A stretch of DNA of 51,748 nucleotides from JBEKHT01 sp049511715 (GCA_049511715.1 JBEKXU010000021.1:1-51748); one strand, 5' to 3'; positions 24,470 through 33,409 are shown, numbered from the stretch's first letter. A program made the numbers and translations. The notes: generated by a model from the letters alone, not told the origin.

Positions 24470-25068
24470 CAGGGCGTCGGGGTCGGCTGGACCGAGGCCA
24501 GAGGCATCACGGTGAAGATGTGCAGCAGCACCGGGTCGGGGATAAAGGGGGTGATCCATGGAAGCCTCAAAATCTGGTGGTAGGTGTAAAAAACCTCAAC
24601 CAGCACATACCCATCATTGTTCGCCGTAGAGTTGAGCTCGCCACCCAAGGTGGCATCGCTGATGGTCGAGGTGTCGTTGCCGTAATAGGACCACCCGCTT
24701 GCGGAGGGGAAGCGAGCGGAGATTGTGCCGCCCGTGGTGGCGGCAAACGCCGAAACGACGATGTCATCCGTCGACGGATTCAGGGTAACGGTCGGCTGTT
24801 CCTGACCGAGCTCCTCAAGGACGAGGCAGGCGGTCTGGCGGTAGAAGTCGCGCGTGGTGGCGCAGCTGGGATCCGCGTCGGTGACGTCGTACGACCCGTC
24901 CGCCGCAAAACGAGCCGCGTTGCGTTCCGCATCCAGGACGGTCAAATACTGGTTGAGCATGAAGCCCAGCTCAACCAGGCCGGAGAGCAGGATCAACAGG
25001 ACCGGCAGCAGAAACGCGGTCTCGACCAGACTCTGCCCTCGCACACGCGCGCGCAATGATTTGAGCAT
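24469..25068 (-). CDS. TadE-family pseudopilin-like protein
   Basis: A protein of 199 residues starting MLKSLRARVRGQSLVETAFL, with the TadE membrane helix at about residues 12-36 (conserved Glu in SLVETAFLLPVLLILLSGLV). An extracytoplasmic region of about 160 residues follows, ending in QPTPTP, a very short version of the stalks in the downstream genes. The ATG at 25068 is preceded by AGGTAGGAA. A longer in-frame start at 25122 would overlap a likely promoter. It is coupled to the VWA-TadG gene and lies 72 bp after mutM. Confidence 0.85.
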   Translation of the reverse strand: MLKSLRARVRGQSLVETAFLLPVLLILLSGLVELGFMLNQYLTVLDAERNAARFAADGSYDVTDADPSCATTRDFYRQTACLVLEELGQEQPTVTLNPSTDDIVVSAFAATTGGTISARFPSASGWSYYGNDTSTISDATLGGELNSTANNDGYVLVEVFYTYHQILRLPWITPFIPDPVLLHIFTVMPLASVQPTPTP

Positions 25069-25092
25069 GGGATTCCTACCTAGCCCTGCTTG

Positions 25093-25122
25093 ATTCTTAC
25101 CACCCACGGCTGAGGATTTCAA
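25093..25122 (-). promoter_or_regulatory. Possible promoter of the tadE-tadG genes
   Basis: On the minus strand TTGAAA (25117-25122) and AAGAAT (25093-25098) are 18 bp apart. The match to consensus is modest. Confidence 0.35.
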
Positions 25123-25140
25123 TACCGAGCCCGCAGCTTG

Positions 25141-26022
25141 TCACCGAAAGTTCACCTTTGAATCACGGCCGGAGGACCTGCCTGCCCTGGGAGGACCGGC
25201 CCCCCGCCAGGGCTGGCAGTGCGGGCAATAGTGGGTGGAGCGCTGGCCCACACGGATGCGGCGGATGGAGGCACCGCAGGCCGGGCAGGGCTCCCCGGCG
25301 CGTCCATAGACCCGGAAGTGGTTCTGGAAATCGCCGCCGCGGTACACCCAGTCTATGCTTGCCCCATTATGGCGCAACCCGGCCCGCAGGGCCGCCCGGA
25401 TCCCGCGCCACAAGGCACGGGTTTCCTCGGGGCGCAGCGTGTCGCTCCGGCGCAAAGGATGCAGCCCGGCCCGATGCAGGGCCTCATCCGCATAGATGTT
25501 TCCCAGGCCGGCCAGGAAGGTCTGATCAAGGAGCAGGGGCTTGAGCAGACGGCGGCGTCCCCGCAACCGCCGAGCCAGGTCCTGGGCCGTGAAGGCTTCC
25601 TCCAGGGGCTCGGGGCCGAGAGATCCCAGGATCTGGGCGGGATCGCTCACCAGCCAGAGGCGGCCGAAGCGGCGGGGATCGTGAAAGCGCAGGTCAACTC
25701 CTCCCGAAAGATGGAGAAGCGTCAGGTCGTGTTTCTCCAGCGGGGCATCGGAGGGAAGAACCCGCAGGTCGCCGCTCATGCGCAGGTGCAGGAGCAGCCA
25801 CAGTCCGTCCAGCCTCAGCAGGAGGTACTTGCCGCGCCGGCCGACGGCCTCAATGGGCAGGCCGCGCAGGTCGCGGGCGAAGGCCTCGGGCGAGGGTGCG
25901 GCGACATGGCGCGGCCAGCGCAGGGTCACCGACTGGATCGTGCGTCCGAGGATAGCCGGTTGATCCGGGCGCGGCCCGCGCAGCGAGCGGGCAATCGTTT
26001 CGACTTCGGGGAGCTCGGGCAT
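25141..26022 (-). CDS. mutM: Formamidopyrimidine-DNA glycosylase
   Basis: A protein of 293 residues that removes oxidised purines such as 8-oxoguanine and nicks the abasic site. The N-terminus MPELPEVETIARSL supplies the catalytic Pro2 and Glu3. GRRGKYLLLRL contains the conserved Lys, followed by HLRMSGDL, DPRRFGRLWL and FLAGLGNIYADEALHRAGLH. The C-terminal zinc finger has CPACG and YCPHC. The last 22 residues are a basic tail. TATAAT lies 14 bp before the ATG, so the leader is about 7 nt. The gene is divergent from the PfkB kinase gene across 57 bp. Confidence 0.95.
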   Translation of the reverse strand: MPELPEVETIARSLRGPRPDQPAILGRTIQSVTLRWPRHVAAPSPEAFARDLRGLPIEAVGRRGKYLLLRLDGLWLLLHLRMSGDLRVLPSDAPLEKHDLTLLHLSGGVDLRFHDPRRFGRLWLVSDPAQILGSLGPEPLEEAFTAQDLARRLRGRRRLLKPLLLDQTFLAGLGNIYADEALHRAGLHPLRRSDTLRPEETRALWRGIRAALRAGLRHNGASIDWVYRGGDFQNHFRVYGRAGEPCPACGASIRRIRVGQRSTHYCPHCQPWRGAGPPRAGRSSGRDSKVNFR

Positions 26023-26036
26023 TGGAATCAGCCCCG

Positions 26037-26042
26037 ATTATA
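26037..26042 (-). promoter_or_regulatory. -10 element of mutM
   Basis: GGTATAATC on the minus strand, 14 bp before the ATG. It lies 25 bp from the divergent -10 of the PfkB gene, so the two promoters share one short region. Confidence 0.6.
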
Positions 26043-26067
26043 CCGGCCGCGGCGGGAGGGGCGCGTG

Positions 26068-26073
26068 TATAAT
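26068..26073 (+). promoter_or_regulatory. -10 element of the pfkB-parA-parB operon
   Basis: A perfect TATAAT ending 6 bp before the GTG at 26080, so the transcript should begin at or next to the start codon. Confidence 0.6.
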
Positions 26074-26079
26074 CTTTGC

Positions 26080-26934
26080 GTGAGCGACCAGCGGGTTGTT
26101 GCCCCGGTGGACTATCTCGTCATCGGCCACCTCACCCGGGATCGCGCGGCGGGCGCCCTGCACCCGGGAGGAACGGTGGCCTACTCCGGCCTCACGGCAG
26201 CGGCCTTTGGGTTTCGCGCCGCGGCGCTGACGGCTTGTTCCTCCGACGAGGAGCTGGCGGATCTTCGGGGAATGCAGGTGCGGCGGGTCGCCTCGGATCG
26301 CACCACCGTGTTTGAAAACCTCACCCAGAGCGGAGTCCGCTGGCAGCGGATGGAATCGGTCGCCGCCCCCCTCCTGGGAACGGCGATTCCCTCGGAGTGG
26401 CGACGGCCTCGCCTCGTGCACCTGGGGCCCGTCGCGGGCGAGGTGGACGCGGGCCTGCTGGCCCTCTTCCCTGACTCTTTTCGCGGGATCACGCCTCAGG
26501 GCTGGATGAGGAGCTGGGATGCCGGCGGCCGCATCTCGCCGCAACGGACCTCGCAGGCCGAGGCAGCGGCCGGCCAGGCCTCGGCTCAGGTCTTCTCGCT
26601 CGAAGACGTGGGCGGGGACGAAGGATGGATCGCGCGTCTGGCGGAGCTCTGCCCGATTACCGCGGTCACCGAGGGCCGTGCCGGATGCCGGGTCTATTGG
26701 AACGGGCACGTCCGTCACCTGGCGGCTTCCTCGGTGGAAGAGGTCGATTCGACCGGGGCCGGTGACATTTTCGCCGCCGCCTTCTTCATCCGCCTTCTGG
26801 AGACTCGTGATCCCTGGGAAGCGGGCCGCCTGGCCAACCAGCTCGCGGCCGCTTCGGTGGGCCGCCCGGGCCTGCGCGGGGTGCCGACCCCCCAAGAGGT
26901 GGCCGCGAGCAAGATGGTCGTGGAGGCCCGATGA
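26080..26934 (+). CDS. PfkB-family carbohydrate kinase
   Basis: A protein of 284 residues with the ribokinase/PfkB fold: the N-terminal Gly-rich substrate region GGTVAYSGLTAAAFGFRAAA and, near the C-terminus, the signature EVDSTGAGDIFAAAFFIR with the catalytic Asp in GAGD. It is shorter than most ribokinases, and the middle shows no signature for a given sugar. It likely phosphorylates a sugar, nucleoside or related alcohol. The GTG start directly follows a -10 box. The stop overlaps the parA start (ATGA), so it leads the parAB operon. Confidence 0.85.
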   Translation: MSDQRVVAPVDYLVIGHLTRDRAAGALHPGGTVAYSGLTAAAFGFRAAALTACSSDEELADLRGMQVRRVASDRTTVFENLTQSGVRWQRMESVAAPLLGTAIPSEWRRPRLVHLGPVAGEVDAGLLALFPDSFRGITPQGWMRSWDAGGRISPQRTSQAEAAAGQASAQVFSLEDVGGDEGWIARLAELCPITAVTEGRAGCRVYWNGHVRHLAASSVEEVDSTGAGDIFAAAFFIRLLETRDPWEAGRLANQLAAASVGRPGLRGVPTPQEVAASKMVVEAR

Positions 26935-27767
26935 CACGCATCTATGCTCTGGTCAACCAGAAAGGCGGCGTGGGCAAAACGACCACGGCCATCAACCTGG
27001 CCGCCCTCTTTGCGCTCAACGGACAGCGGGTCCTGGTTGTGGACCTGGACCCTCAGGCCAATGCGACTTCCTGCTTGGGGGTGGACAAGCGGCGGGTGGA
27101 ACGCGGAACCTATGAGGTCCTCATCGGCCAGATTCCTCCCGCGGCGGCCATGCTCCAGAACGAAAAGCTTAAGCTCACCCTGTTGCCCTCCTCGCCCGAC
27201 CTGGTCGGGGCGGAGATTGAACTGGTGTCGGAGATCGGGCGCGAGTCCCGTCTCAAGGGTGCCCTGGCGGAGCTGGCCCCCTCCTTCGATTATGTTCTGA
27301 TCGACTCGCCGCCCTCCCTGGGACTGCTGACCCTGAACTGCCTGGTCGCCGCCAGCTCGGGAGTGATCATCCCCGTCCAGTGCGAGTATCTGGCCCTGGA
27401 AGGGCTGAGCCAGCTGACCGACACCATCGCCCGCGTGCGCAGCGCATACCATCCGGGCTTGGTCGTGCGCGGGGTGGTGATGACCATGTTCGACGGCCGG
27501 GCGAACCTCGCCAACCAGGTTGTGGCCGAGGTGCGCAAGCACTTCCCCGACCGCGTCTTTGAGACCATTATTCCCCGCAGCGTTCGGCTGGCAGAGGCCC
27601 CCTCTCACGGACTGCCCATCTCCGCTTATGCCCCTTCCTCCGCCGGAGGGGTGGCGTATCGCTGGCTGGCCGAGGAGGTGCTGCACGGGGACGGCCTGCC
27701 TGTGCCGGCGGCGATGGTCGAGGCTTCCTCGGCTGTGGCCGAAAGAAGGGAAGACCATGCCGTCTAA
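26931..27767 (+). CDS. parA: ParA/Soj chromosome-partitioning ATPase
   Basis: A protein of 278 residues. It has the deviant Walker A NQKGGVGKTTTAINLA with signature lysines, Walker A' region VVDLDPQANATS, and Walker B VLIDSPPSLGLLTLN. It lacks the N-terminal helix-turn-helix of type Ia plasmid ParA, which fits a chromosomal Soj. ParA dimers bind DNA and move ParB-parS complexes. The ATG overlaps the kinase stop, and its end overlaps the parB start by 11 bp. Confidence 0.95.
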   Translation: MTRIYALVNQKGGVGKTTTAINLAALFALNGQRVLVVDLDPQANATSCLGVDKRRVERGTYEVLIGQIPPAAAMLQNEKLKLTLLPSSPDLVGAEIELVSEIGRESRLKGALAELAPSFDYVLIDSPPSLGLLTLNCLVAASSGVIIPVQCEYLALEGLSQLTDTIARVRSAYHPGLVVRGVVMTMFDGRANLANQVVAEVRKHFPDRVFETIIPRSVRLAEAPSHGLPISAYAPSSAGGVAYRWLAEEVLHGDGLPVPAAMVEASSAVAERREDHAV

Positions 27768-28608
27768 AAAACTCGGCCTGGGCCGGGGTCTGGAGGCCTT
27801 GCTGCCCGCGGAGCAGGCCCGGGAGGGGGTCGTCCAGGTGGCGCCCTCCCGGTTGCATCGCAATCCCCGCCAGCCGCGGACCGCCCTGAAATCCGCCGAG
27901 CTAGAGGAGCTCACCGCTTCCGTCCGTCTGCACGGCGTGCTGCAGCCGCTCATCGTTTCGCCCGGCCCGCTTCCCGGCGAGTACACCCTGGTCGCGGGCG
28001 AACGACGCCTGGAGGCCGCCCGACGAGCCGGGCTGGTCACCGTTCCGGTGGTCGTCCGCGAGGTGTCGGATCGGGAGCAGCTGGAGCTGGCTCTGATTGA
28101 GAACGCTCAGCGGGAGGATTTGGCGCCGCTGGAGATGGCGGAGGCCTATCGGCAGTTGAGCGAGGAGTTCGGACTTTCGCACGAAGAGATCGCTACGCGG
28201 GTCAGCAAGAGCCGCGTCTCGGTGACCAACACGCTGCGGCTCCTTAGGCTCCCCGCTTCGGTCCGCCAGGCTCTGACCGACGGGCGGCTGAGCGAAGGCC
28301 ACGCTCGGGCGTTGCTTTCCCTGCCCTCCGCTCACGCGCAGGCGGCCGCCGCCGACAGCGTGATCCGCAGGGGCCTGAATGTCCGCCAGACCGAAGAGCT
28401 GGTCCGCAAGTTGCTCGGCCAGCGACCGGTTCGCCCCGCCCCCCAGCGGCTGGCCGCGGACCTGCGGGCCCTGGTGAAGCGCCTTCAGGAGACGCTGGGG
28501 ACAAGAGTCACCCTGCGGCACAGCAAGCGCGGAGGCACTCTGGTCCTGCACTATTACTCCGATGAGGAGCTGGACGCGCTGGCCCGCCGACTCCTCGGCA
28601 AAGAATAA
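27757..28608 (+). CDS. parB: ParB/Spo0J chromosome-partitioning protein
   Basis: A protein of 283 residues. The N-terminus KKLGLGRGLEALLP is the ParA-stimulating segment. The CTPase/ParB-N domain has VAGERRLEAARRAG and ALIENAQREDLAPLEMAEAY. The helix-turn-helix that binds parS is around residues 140-165 (LSHEEIATRVSKSRVSVTNT). A dimerisation domain is at the C-terminus. No parS palindrome was recognised in this window. It overlaps parA by 11 bp, and the amidohydrolase frame begins directly after its stop. Confidence 0.95.
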   Translation: MPSKKLGLGRGLEALLPAEQAREGVVQVAPSRLHRNPRQPRTALKSAELEELTASVRLHGVLQPLIVSPGPLPGEYTLVAGERRLEAARRAGLVTVPVVVREVSDREQLELALIENAQREDLAPLEMAEAYRQLSEEFGLSHEEIATRVSKSRVSVTNTLRLLRLPASVRQALTDGRLSEGHARALLSLPSAHAQAAAADSVIRRGLNVRQTEELVRKLLGQRPVRPAPQRLAADLRALVKRLQETLGTRVTLRHSKRGGTLVLHYYSDEELDALARRLLGKE

Positions 28609-30261
28609 TTGCCTCCCCGAAGTTCCCGCCCTCTATCGATTTCTCCTGAGCCGACTGCCCGACCGGCCTCCCTGCTCTTGCGGCACGGCAAGATTCATAC
28701 ACTCGACACTCGATGGCCAATGGTTTCCGCCCTGGCGGTCCTGGGCGAACGCGTGCTGGCGCTGGGCGGTGAAGGCGATCTGGGCCACCTGGAAGGCCCC
28801 GCGACGGAAAGGGTGGATCTGGGCGGGCGAACCGTGGTCCCCGGCTTGGTGGATGCGCATCTGCACCTGGAGTGGCTGGCGCGCTCCCTGGAGGGCGTGC
28901 CGGCTGGAACGCCCACGCTGGAGGAATGCTTGAGGCGAGTCGCGGCCCGAGCCCGGGAGACCCCGCCCGGGCTCTGGATCACGGGCCACGGATGGAACCA
29001 GAATGATTGGGGGGGAAGGTTCGGCACGGCGCGCGAACTGGACGAGGCCGCGCCGCTCCATCCGGTCTACTTGACCGCAAAGTCCGGGCATGCGGCCTGG
29101 GTCAACCACTTGACATTGGAACGCGCCGGCGTTTGCGCGACGACCCCCGATCCGCAGGGAGGACGGATTGGACGCGATGAGGGAGGGCAGCTGAATGGTC
29201 TGCTCTTCGAAAAAGCCATGCAGGCGGTTGAGTCCGCGTTGCCGCAGGTGGGCAAGGATTCCCTGGTCGAACAGCTCAGGCGCGCCCAGCAAGCCCTGCT
29301 CCAGCTGGGCCTCACCGGAGTGCACGATTTCGATGGCTCCTCATGCCTGCAGGCATTGCGCAGCCTGCACGAACAGGGCCAGCTCGACCTGCGCGTGGTG
29401 AAGAACCTGCCGGTCGAGTTGCTGGAGTCGGCTGTGGCCGAGGGGTGGCAATCGGGGCGGGGCGACTCCTGGCTGCGCCTCGGCAGCCTGAAGATGTTCG
29501 CGGACGGGGCCTTGGGGCCGCAGACGGCCGCGCTGCTCGAGCCGTATGAGGGGAATCCCGGGAACCGCGGGGTGGTGGTCACGGACAAGGCGGAGCTCCT
29601 CGAAAAGGGGCGGCGGGCCACGACGCACGGTCTGAGCCTGGCCGTGCACGCCATCGGCGACCGCGCCAACCGCGACGTACTGGATGTGTTTGCAGCCCTG
29701 CGGGCCGAGGAGGCCAGACTTGGAATCCCGGCCTCGCGGCGGCGGCACCGCGTGGAACACCTTCAGCTTCTGAGCCCTCAGGACCTGCCTCGTCCGGCTC
29801 AGCTGGGCCTGGTGGTTTCCATGCAGCCGATTCACGCCACCTCTGACATGCTCCTGGCCGAGCGCCACTGGGGAAGCCGCTGCTCGGGCGCTTACGCCTG
29901 GCGCAGCCAGCGCGATCTGGGGGCTGTCCTGGCGTTTGGGTCGGACGCCCCGGTGGAGAGCGCCAATCCTTTCCTGGGACTCCACGCGGCGGTCACCCGC
30001 CGCCGGCTGGACGGCGCCCCCGGCCCAGCGGGCTGGTATCCCCACGAGCGCCTTTCCCTGGAGGAAGCGTTGGAGGGATACACCCAGGGGCCGGCCTTCG
30101 CGGCGGGATTGGAGAACGACCTGGGCAGCCTGTCCCCGGGGAAACTGGCCGACCTGTTGGTCCTGGATGGGGACCTGTTCTCCCGGGAGGCGATGGAGAT
30201 TGCCGTCACCCGGCCTTTGGGGACCATGGTCGGCGGGGTGTGGAAGTGGCGTGACTTCTGA
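28609..30261 (+). CDS. YtcJ-like metal-dependent amidohydrolase
   Basis: A protein of 550 residues of the amidohydrolase 3 group. It has the metal-binding HxH in VVPGLVDAHLHLEWLA (about residues 82-90), KMFADGALGPQTA, the His sites in SLAVHAIGDRAN and HRVEHLQLL, and the terminal Asp in AFGSDAPVESANPFLGLHAA. The C-terminal beta-sandwich returns with GSLSPGKLADLLVLDGD. Relatives hydrolyse formamides, hydantoin-like or other cyclic amides; the substrate cannot be named. The TTG at 28609 immediately follows the parB stop; no better start precedes the conserved LLLRHGKIHTLD, so the start remains uncertain. Confidence 0.88.
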   Translation: MPPRSSRPLSISPEPTARPASLLLRHGKIHTLDTRWPMVSALAVLGERVLALGGEGDLGHLEGPATERVDLGGRTVVPGLVDAHLHLEWLARSLEGVPAGTPTLEECLRRVAARARETPPGLWITGHGWNQNDWGGRFGTARELDEAAPLHPVYLTAKSGHAAWVNHLTLERAGVCATTPDPQGGRIGRDEGGQLNGLLFEKAMQAVESALPQVGKDSLVEQLRRAQQALLQLGLTGVHDFDGSSCLQALRSLHEQGQLDLRVVKNLPVELLESAVAEGWQSGRGDSWLRLGSLKMFADGALGPQTAALLEPYEGNPGNRGVVVTDKAELLEKGRRATTHGLSLAVHAIGDRANRDVLDVFAALRAEEARLGIPASRRRHRVEHLQLLSPQDLPRPAQLGLVVSMQPIHATSDMLLAERHWGSRCSGAYAWRSQRDLGAVLAFGSDAPVESANPFLGLHAAVTRRRLDGAPGPAGWYPHERLSLEEALEGYTQGPAFAAGLENDLGSLSPGKLADLLVLDGDLFSREAMEIAVTRPLGTMVGGVWKWRDF

Positions 30262-30279
30262 GATGCGGATTCGCTGAGG

Positions 30280-32184
30280 CTAGGGCGAGGGGGGATTCCG
30301 CAGCTGGCGCGCGTCCCCGACCCGCCGCGTGACGCCGGCGGCATCCAGGTGCTCGAGATAAGCCACGGCATACTTGCGTGAGGTGCCGAAGTGATCCCGG
30401 ACTTCGGCCACGGTGGTCGTCCCCTTTTGCCGGAGCATTTCGCGAATCTCCGCCTCCATTCTCTCATCGGTTTCCCGCAGGAAAACCACCTCGGAAGACG
30501 CTTGCCGCAGCCTGTCCTGTTCCAGCAGGGCTGTGAAAACCTCCTCCCCGATGGCCTCCTGGCAGGCTTTCACCGAAGGGGGGTTGAATGGATCGCGGGC
30601 GAAAAGGGCGAGGCACTGGTTGATCTGCTCCTGCTGCGCCGGGTTGAAGCGGACCGAGAACTCCGGGAGCCGGATGCCACGCGGACCCTCCTGAAGGCGG
30701 TTTTCCAAAGCGGCCCGGGCGAGGACAGGAGCCAGAAATTTCTGCGCGAGGCCGAGGCGGCTTCTCGCTTCCTCGCGCGGCATCCCCGACCGCAGGGGAT
30801 GGGCCTGGTGATAGTCGGAGAGCAGCCGCACCAGGTCCCCCATGAGCGATTCCCAGCGGGGCTGGGCGATCAGCAGTCCGGCCCGATCCGGATCCGCCCC
30901 TTCCCCCAGGACGATCAGCTTTCCCTGGGCCAGCAGTTCGCCCAGCGCGGAGCGGCCCGGACCCTCATCCAGCCGCGCCCGCGCGAGAAGTTCCGAGGCG
31001 CCGGTGAGGCCCAGGGCCAGGGCGGATTGCCAGAGGAGGTCGACCGGGGTGCCGCGGTCAAGCGCCTTGAGTCGATCTAGAACGGACGGGTCCGAGCGGC
31101 GGTAGCGGCGAGTGGGATGAGGCTCGACCACGGTCCCTCCGCCCAGCGTCATCCCTGGAGAGGGGCGGCGCAGGACAAAACGGTCCCCGCGGGCCGCGAC
31201 CAGCGGCCGGCTGAGCTCGAGTTGGACCCAGCCCTCTTCCCCGGGAGCTACCCGATCTGCTCCCAGGATTCTGGTCCGCGCGAGGACTTCGCTCGTTCCC
31301 AGGAACAGCTTGACTGCCTCGTTGTGCTCCAGGGGCCGTTCCGTTTCCCTCAGCTGGCGCACGTGCAGATCCAGTCTTCGAGTGGGAAGGTAGTCGCCGG
31401 GATGCGCGATCAGATGCCCGCGGCGGACCTGCTCGACCTCGACCCCGCTCAGGTTGATTGCGACGCGGCTCCCGGGGACGGCCCGTTCGATCCGCTGGTG
31501 ATGCGACTCGAGCCCCCGGATGCGGGCCCGCCGGCCTTCGGGGAGCACCTCAACCTCCTCGCCTAGCCGGAAGGCTCCGTCGAGCAGTGTTCCGGTGACC
31601 AGGGTGCCAAAACCGGGGAGGGTGAAAGCCCGGTCGACGGGCAGACGGGGCCGGCCAAGGTCCGGCCGGCGGGGCTGGTCCGCCAGCACCTGGGTGAGAG
31701 CTCGTGTCAGAGGCTCGAGGCCCTGGCGCGTGCGGGCAGAAACCGGAAGGATCGGGGAGGAGGCGAGCTCCGTCGGGGCCAGCAGGCGCTGCACCTCCTC
31801 GCGGACCATCTCCAGCCACTCGCGGTCCGCAACCAGATCCACTTTGGTGAGGGCCACGACAGCGGAGCGGATTCCCAACAGGTCCAGGATGGCCAGGTGC
31901 TCGCGGGTCTGGGGCATCACGCCTTCATCGGCGGCAATGACCAGAAGCGCCGCGTCCACCCCGCCGACTCCGGCCAGCATGTTCTCGACAAAATCGCGGT
32001 GACCGGGCACGTCAATAATCGCCACCGGCTCGCCCCCGGGCAGCTGGAAATAGGCGAAGCCGAGATCGATGGTCATCTCGCGTTCTTTCTCTTCGATGAG
32101 ACGATCGGGGTGAGTGCCGGTGAGCGCTTCCACCAGCGCGGATTTCCCGTGATCGACATGACCGGCCGTCGCGATCACACGCAT
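30280..32184 (-). CDS. selB: Selenocysteine-specific translation elongation factor SelB
   Basis: A protein of 634 residues. The GTPase domain has G1 AGHVDHGKSALVEALTG, G3 DVPGHRDFVENML, G4 TKVD and G5 VSARTRQG. Domains II and III run to about residue 340. The C-terminal winged helices that bind the SECIS RNA end with GTTTVAEVRDHFGTSRKYAV. It delivers Sec-tRNA to in-frame UGA codons. No selA, selC, selD or obvious selenoprotein is in the window. It follows the coiled-coil gene by 22 bp on the same strand and lacks its own clear ribosome binding site. Confidence 0.94.
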   Translation of the reverse strand: MRVIATAGHVDHGKSALVEALTGTHPDRLIEEKEREMTIDLGFAYFQLPGGEPVAIIDVPGHRDFVENMLAGVGGVDAALLVIAADEGVMPQTREHLAILDLLGIRSAVVALTKVDLVADREWLEMVREEVQRLLAPTELASSPILPVSARTRQGLEPLTRALTQVLADQPRRPDLGRPRLPVDRAFTLPGFGTLVTGTLLDGAFRLGEEVEVLPEGRRARIRGLESHHQRIERAVPGSRVAINLSGVEVEQVRRGHLIAHPGDYLPTRRLDLHVRQLRETERPLEHNEAVKLFLGTSEVLARTRILGADRVAPGEEGWVQLELSRPLVAARGDRFVLRRPSPGMTLGGGTVVEPHPTRRYRRSDPSVLDRLKALDRGTPVDLLWQSALALGLTGASELLARARLDEGPGRSALGELLAQGKLIVLGEGADPDRAGLLIAQPRWESLMGDLVRLLSDYHQAHPLRSGMPREEARSRLGLAQKFLAPVLARAALENRLQEGPRGIRLPEFSVRFNPAQQEQINQCLALFARDPFNPPSVKACQEAIGEEVFTALLEQDRLRQASSEVVFLRETDERMEAEIREMLRQKGTTTVAEVRDHFGTSRKYAVAYLEHLDAAGVTRRVGDARQLRNPPSP

Positions 32185-32206
32185 CGCTGGGCACTCGGGG
32201 GGAGGG

Positions 32207-33382
32207 CTAAAGCGGCTGCTCCACGCGGGCGAGCCATTCGCGCAGGAGGTTGGCCATGGCCTCCAGGCGCAGGCGATCCGTCTCCTCCAGCGCGCGCACC
32301 AGCTCCAGCGATTCGGTCACCTGCTCGTCCAGACGAGCGAGTCGTTCGAGGTTCTTCTTGTCCTGGCGGTCGTGTTCCTGCCACTCGTCCGTGCGCGTGA
32401 GGTCGTGCGACGTCCAGCGCTTCTGATCATCGGCAAGAAAAGTGGACCACTCCTGATGCACACGGTCGGCGTCAAGACGAACGATCTCCTCGATCTCGTG
32501 CAGGTGCTGGTCCATGCGCTCCCTTTGATCCCGAAGATCCTCAAGGGTCTGGCGCATGACGCGGTTGGTCTCGGCGTAGGTTTCCGTGCGTTCGGCAAGC
32601 TCTTTTACTTGCAGGGCCGCCGCCGAGAGAACTTTGTCCCAATCCCGCCACTGCCGTTCGCGCTCGGTAAACGTCGCGCTCTGCTGCTCCTGCCAGGCGG
32701 CCAGCGAACTGCGCCGCTCCACGTCCGCGGCCGCCAGTTCCGAGACCCGGGCCTCGATTCGGCGGGAAGCTGACTCGAGGGTTTCCAGGCGGGCATCGTT
32801 CTCGCTGTTCTTCTGCCGCAGGGCTTGGCTTTCCCCCTGGACCTCTCCCAAGCGGCGGATGTCCTGCCGGCGGGCCTCCTCCATGGACGCGATCGTCCGG
32901 GAACGGTCTTCCTCGTGGCGTTCCGCGCGCTCCACGGCCTTTTGCATGTCCTGGACCGCGGCCGAGAGCCTGCCGGCATCCTCCCGCCGCACCTCGAGGT
33001 CCTTCTGGATCTCCCCGACCAGGCTGAGTTGCCGGTAGATATCGGCCAGGCTCTTGTCCAGGCGTTCGCGCTCCGCCGCCCGAGCGCGGCCGGCCTGCTC
33101 CTCGGCCTGGAGGCGTTTCTTCTCCAGATCCTCGATGGCGCGAGACGTTTCCTGGCGATGGCGCGCCAGCAGCTCCTCCACTTGCCCGGGCTTGATCTTG
33201 CCGCCGGACTTGGCATATTGATCGCTCAGCTCGCCAACCCGGTTGGCCTGGTCCGCGAGCTGGGCCTCCAGGCCCGCCAGTTTTTCTTCCAGCCGGGCGC
33301 GATCCGCCTTCTCTTTGCGGCGCTCTTCGTCCAACCATTTCACTTGGCGTGACACATCTTCGGCGGGCATGGTTTGTTCCAC
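32207..33382 (-). CDS. Long coiled-coil protein of unknown function
   Basis: A protein of 391 residues, rich in Glu, Arg, Gln and Ala with heptad patterns over nearly its full length (KEKADRARLEEKLAGLEAQL near the start, GEIQKDLEVRREDAGRLSAA in the middle). There is no signal peptide, membrane segment or cysteine. It resembles SMC-like or structural coiled coils only in composition, so no function is assigned. The first possible start is GTG at 33382; an ATG at 33370 is equally possible, and AAGGAG precedes both at non-ideal spacing. A TATAAT promoter is 22 bp upstream. selB lies just downstream and is probably co-transcribed. Confidence 0.7.
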   Translation of the reverse strand: MEQTMPAEDVSRQVKWLDEERRKEKADRARLEEKLAGLEAQLADQANRVGELSDQYAKSGGKIKPGQVEELLARHRQETSRAIEDLEKKRLQAEEQAGRARAAERERLDKSLADIYRQLSLVGEIQKDLEVRREDAGRLSAAVQDMQKAVERAERHEEDRSRTIASMEEARRQDIRRLGEVQGESQALRQKNSENDARLETLESASRRIEARVSELAAADVERRSSLAAWQEQQSATFTERERQWRDWDKVLSAAALQVKELAERTETYAETNRVMRQTLEDLRDQRERMDQHLHEIEEIVRLDADRVHQEWSTFLADDQKRWTSHDLTRTDEWQEHDRQDKKNLERLARLDEQVTESLELVRALEETDRLRLEAMANLLREWLARVEQPL

Positions 33383-33403
33383 TTCTCCTTGGCGTCTAAA
33401 ACG

Positions 33404-33409
33404 ATTATA
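33404..33409 (-). promoter_or_regulatory. -10 element of the coiled-coil/selB genes
   Basis: GGTATAATC on the minus strand, 22 bp before the GTG start and divergent from the NBR1-Ig lipoprotein promoter. Confidence 0.6.

Noticed and set aside
26931..28608. A parS site near parA-parB
   Set aside because: No palindrome resembling TGTTNCACGTGNAACA was found by eye in or around the operon.
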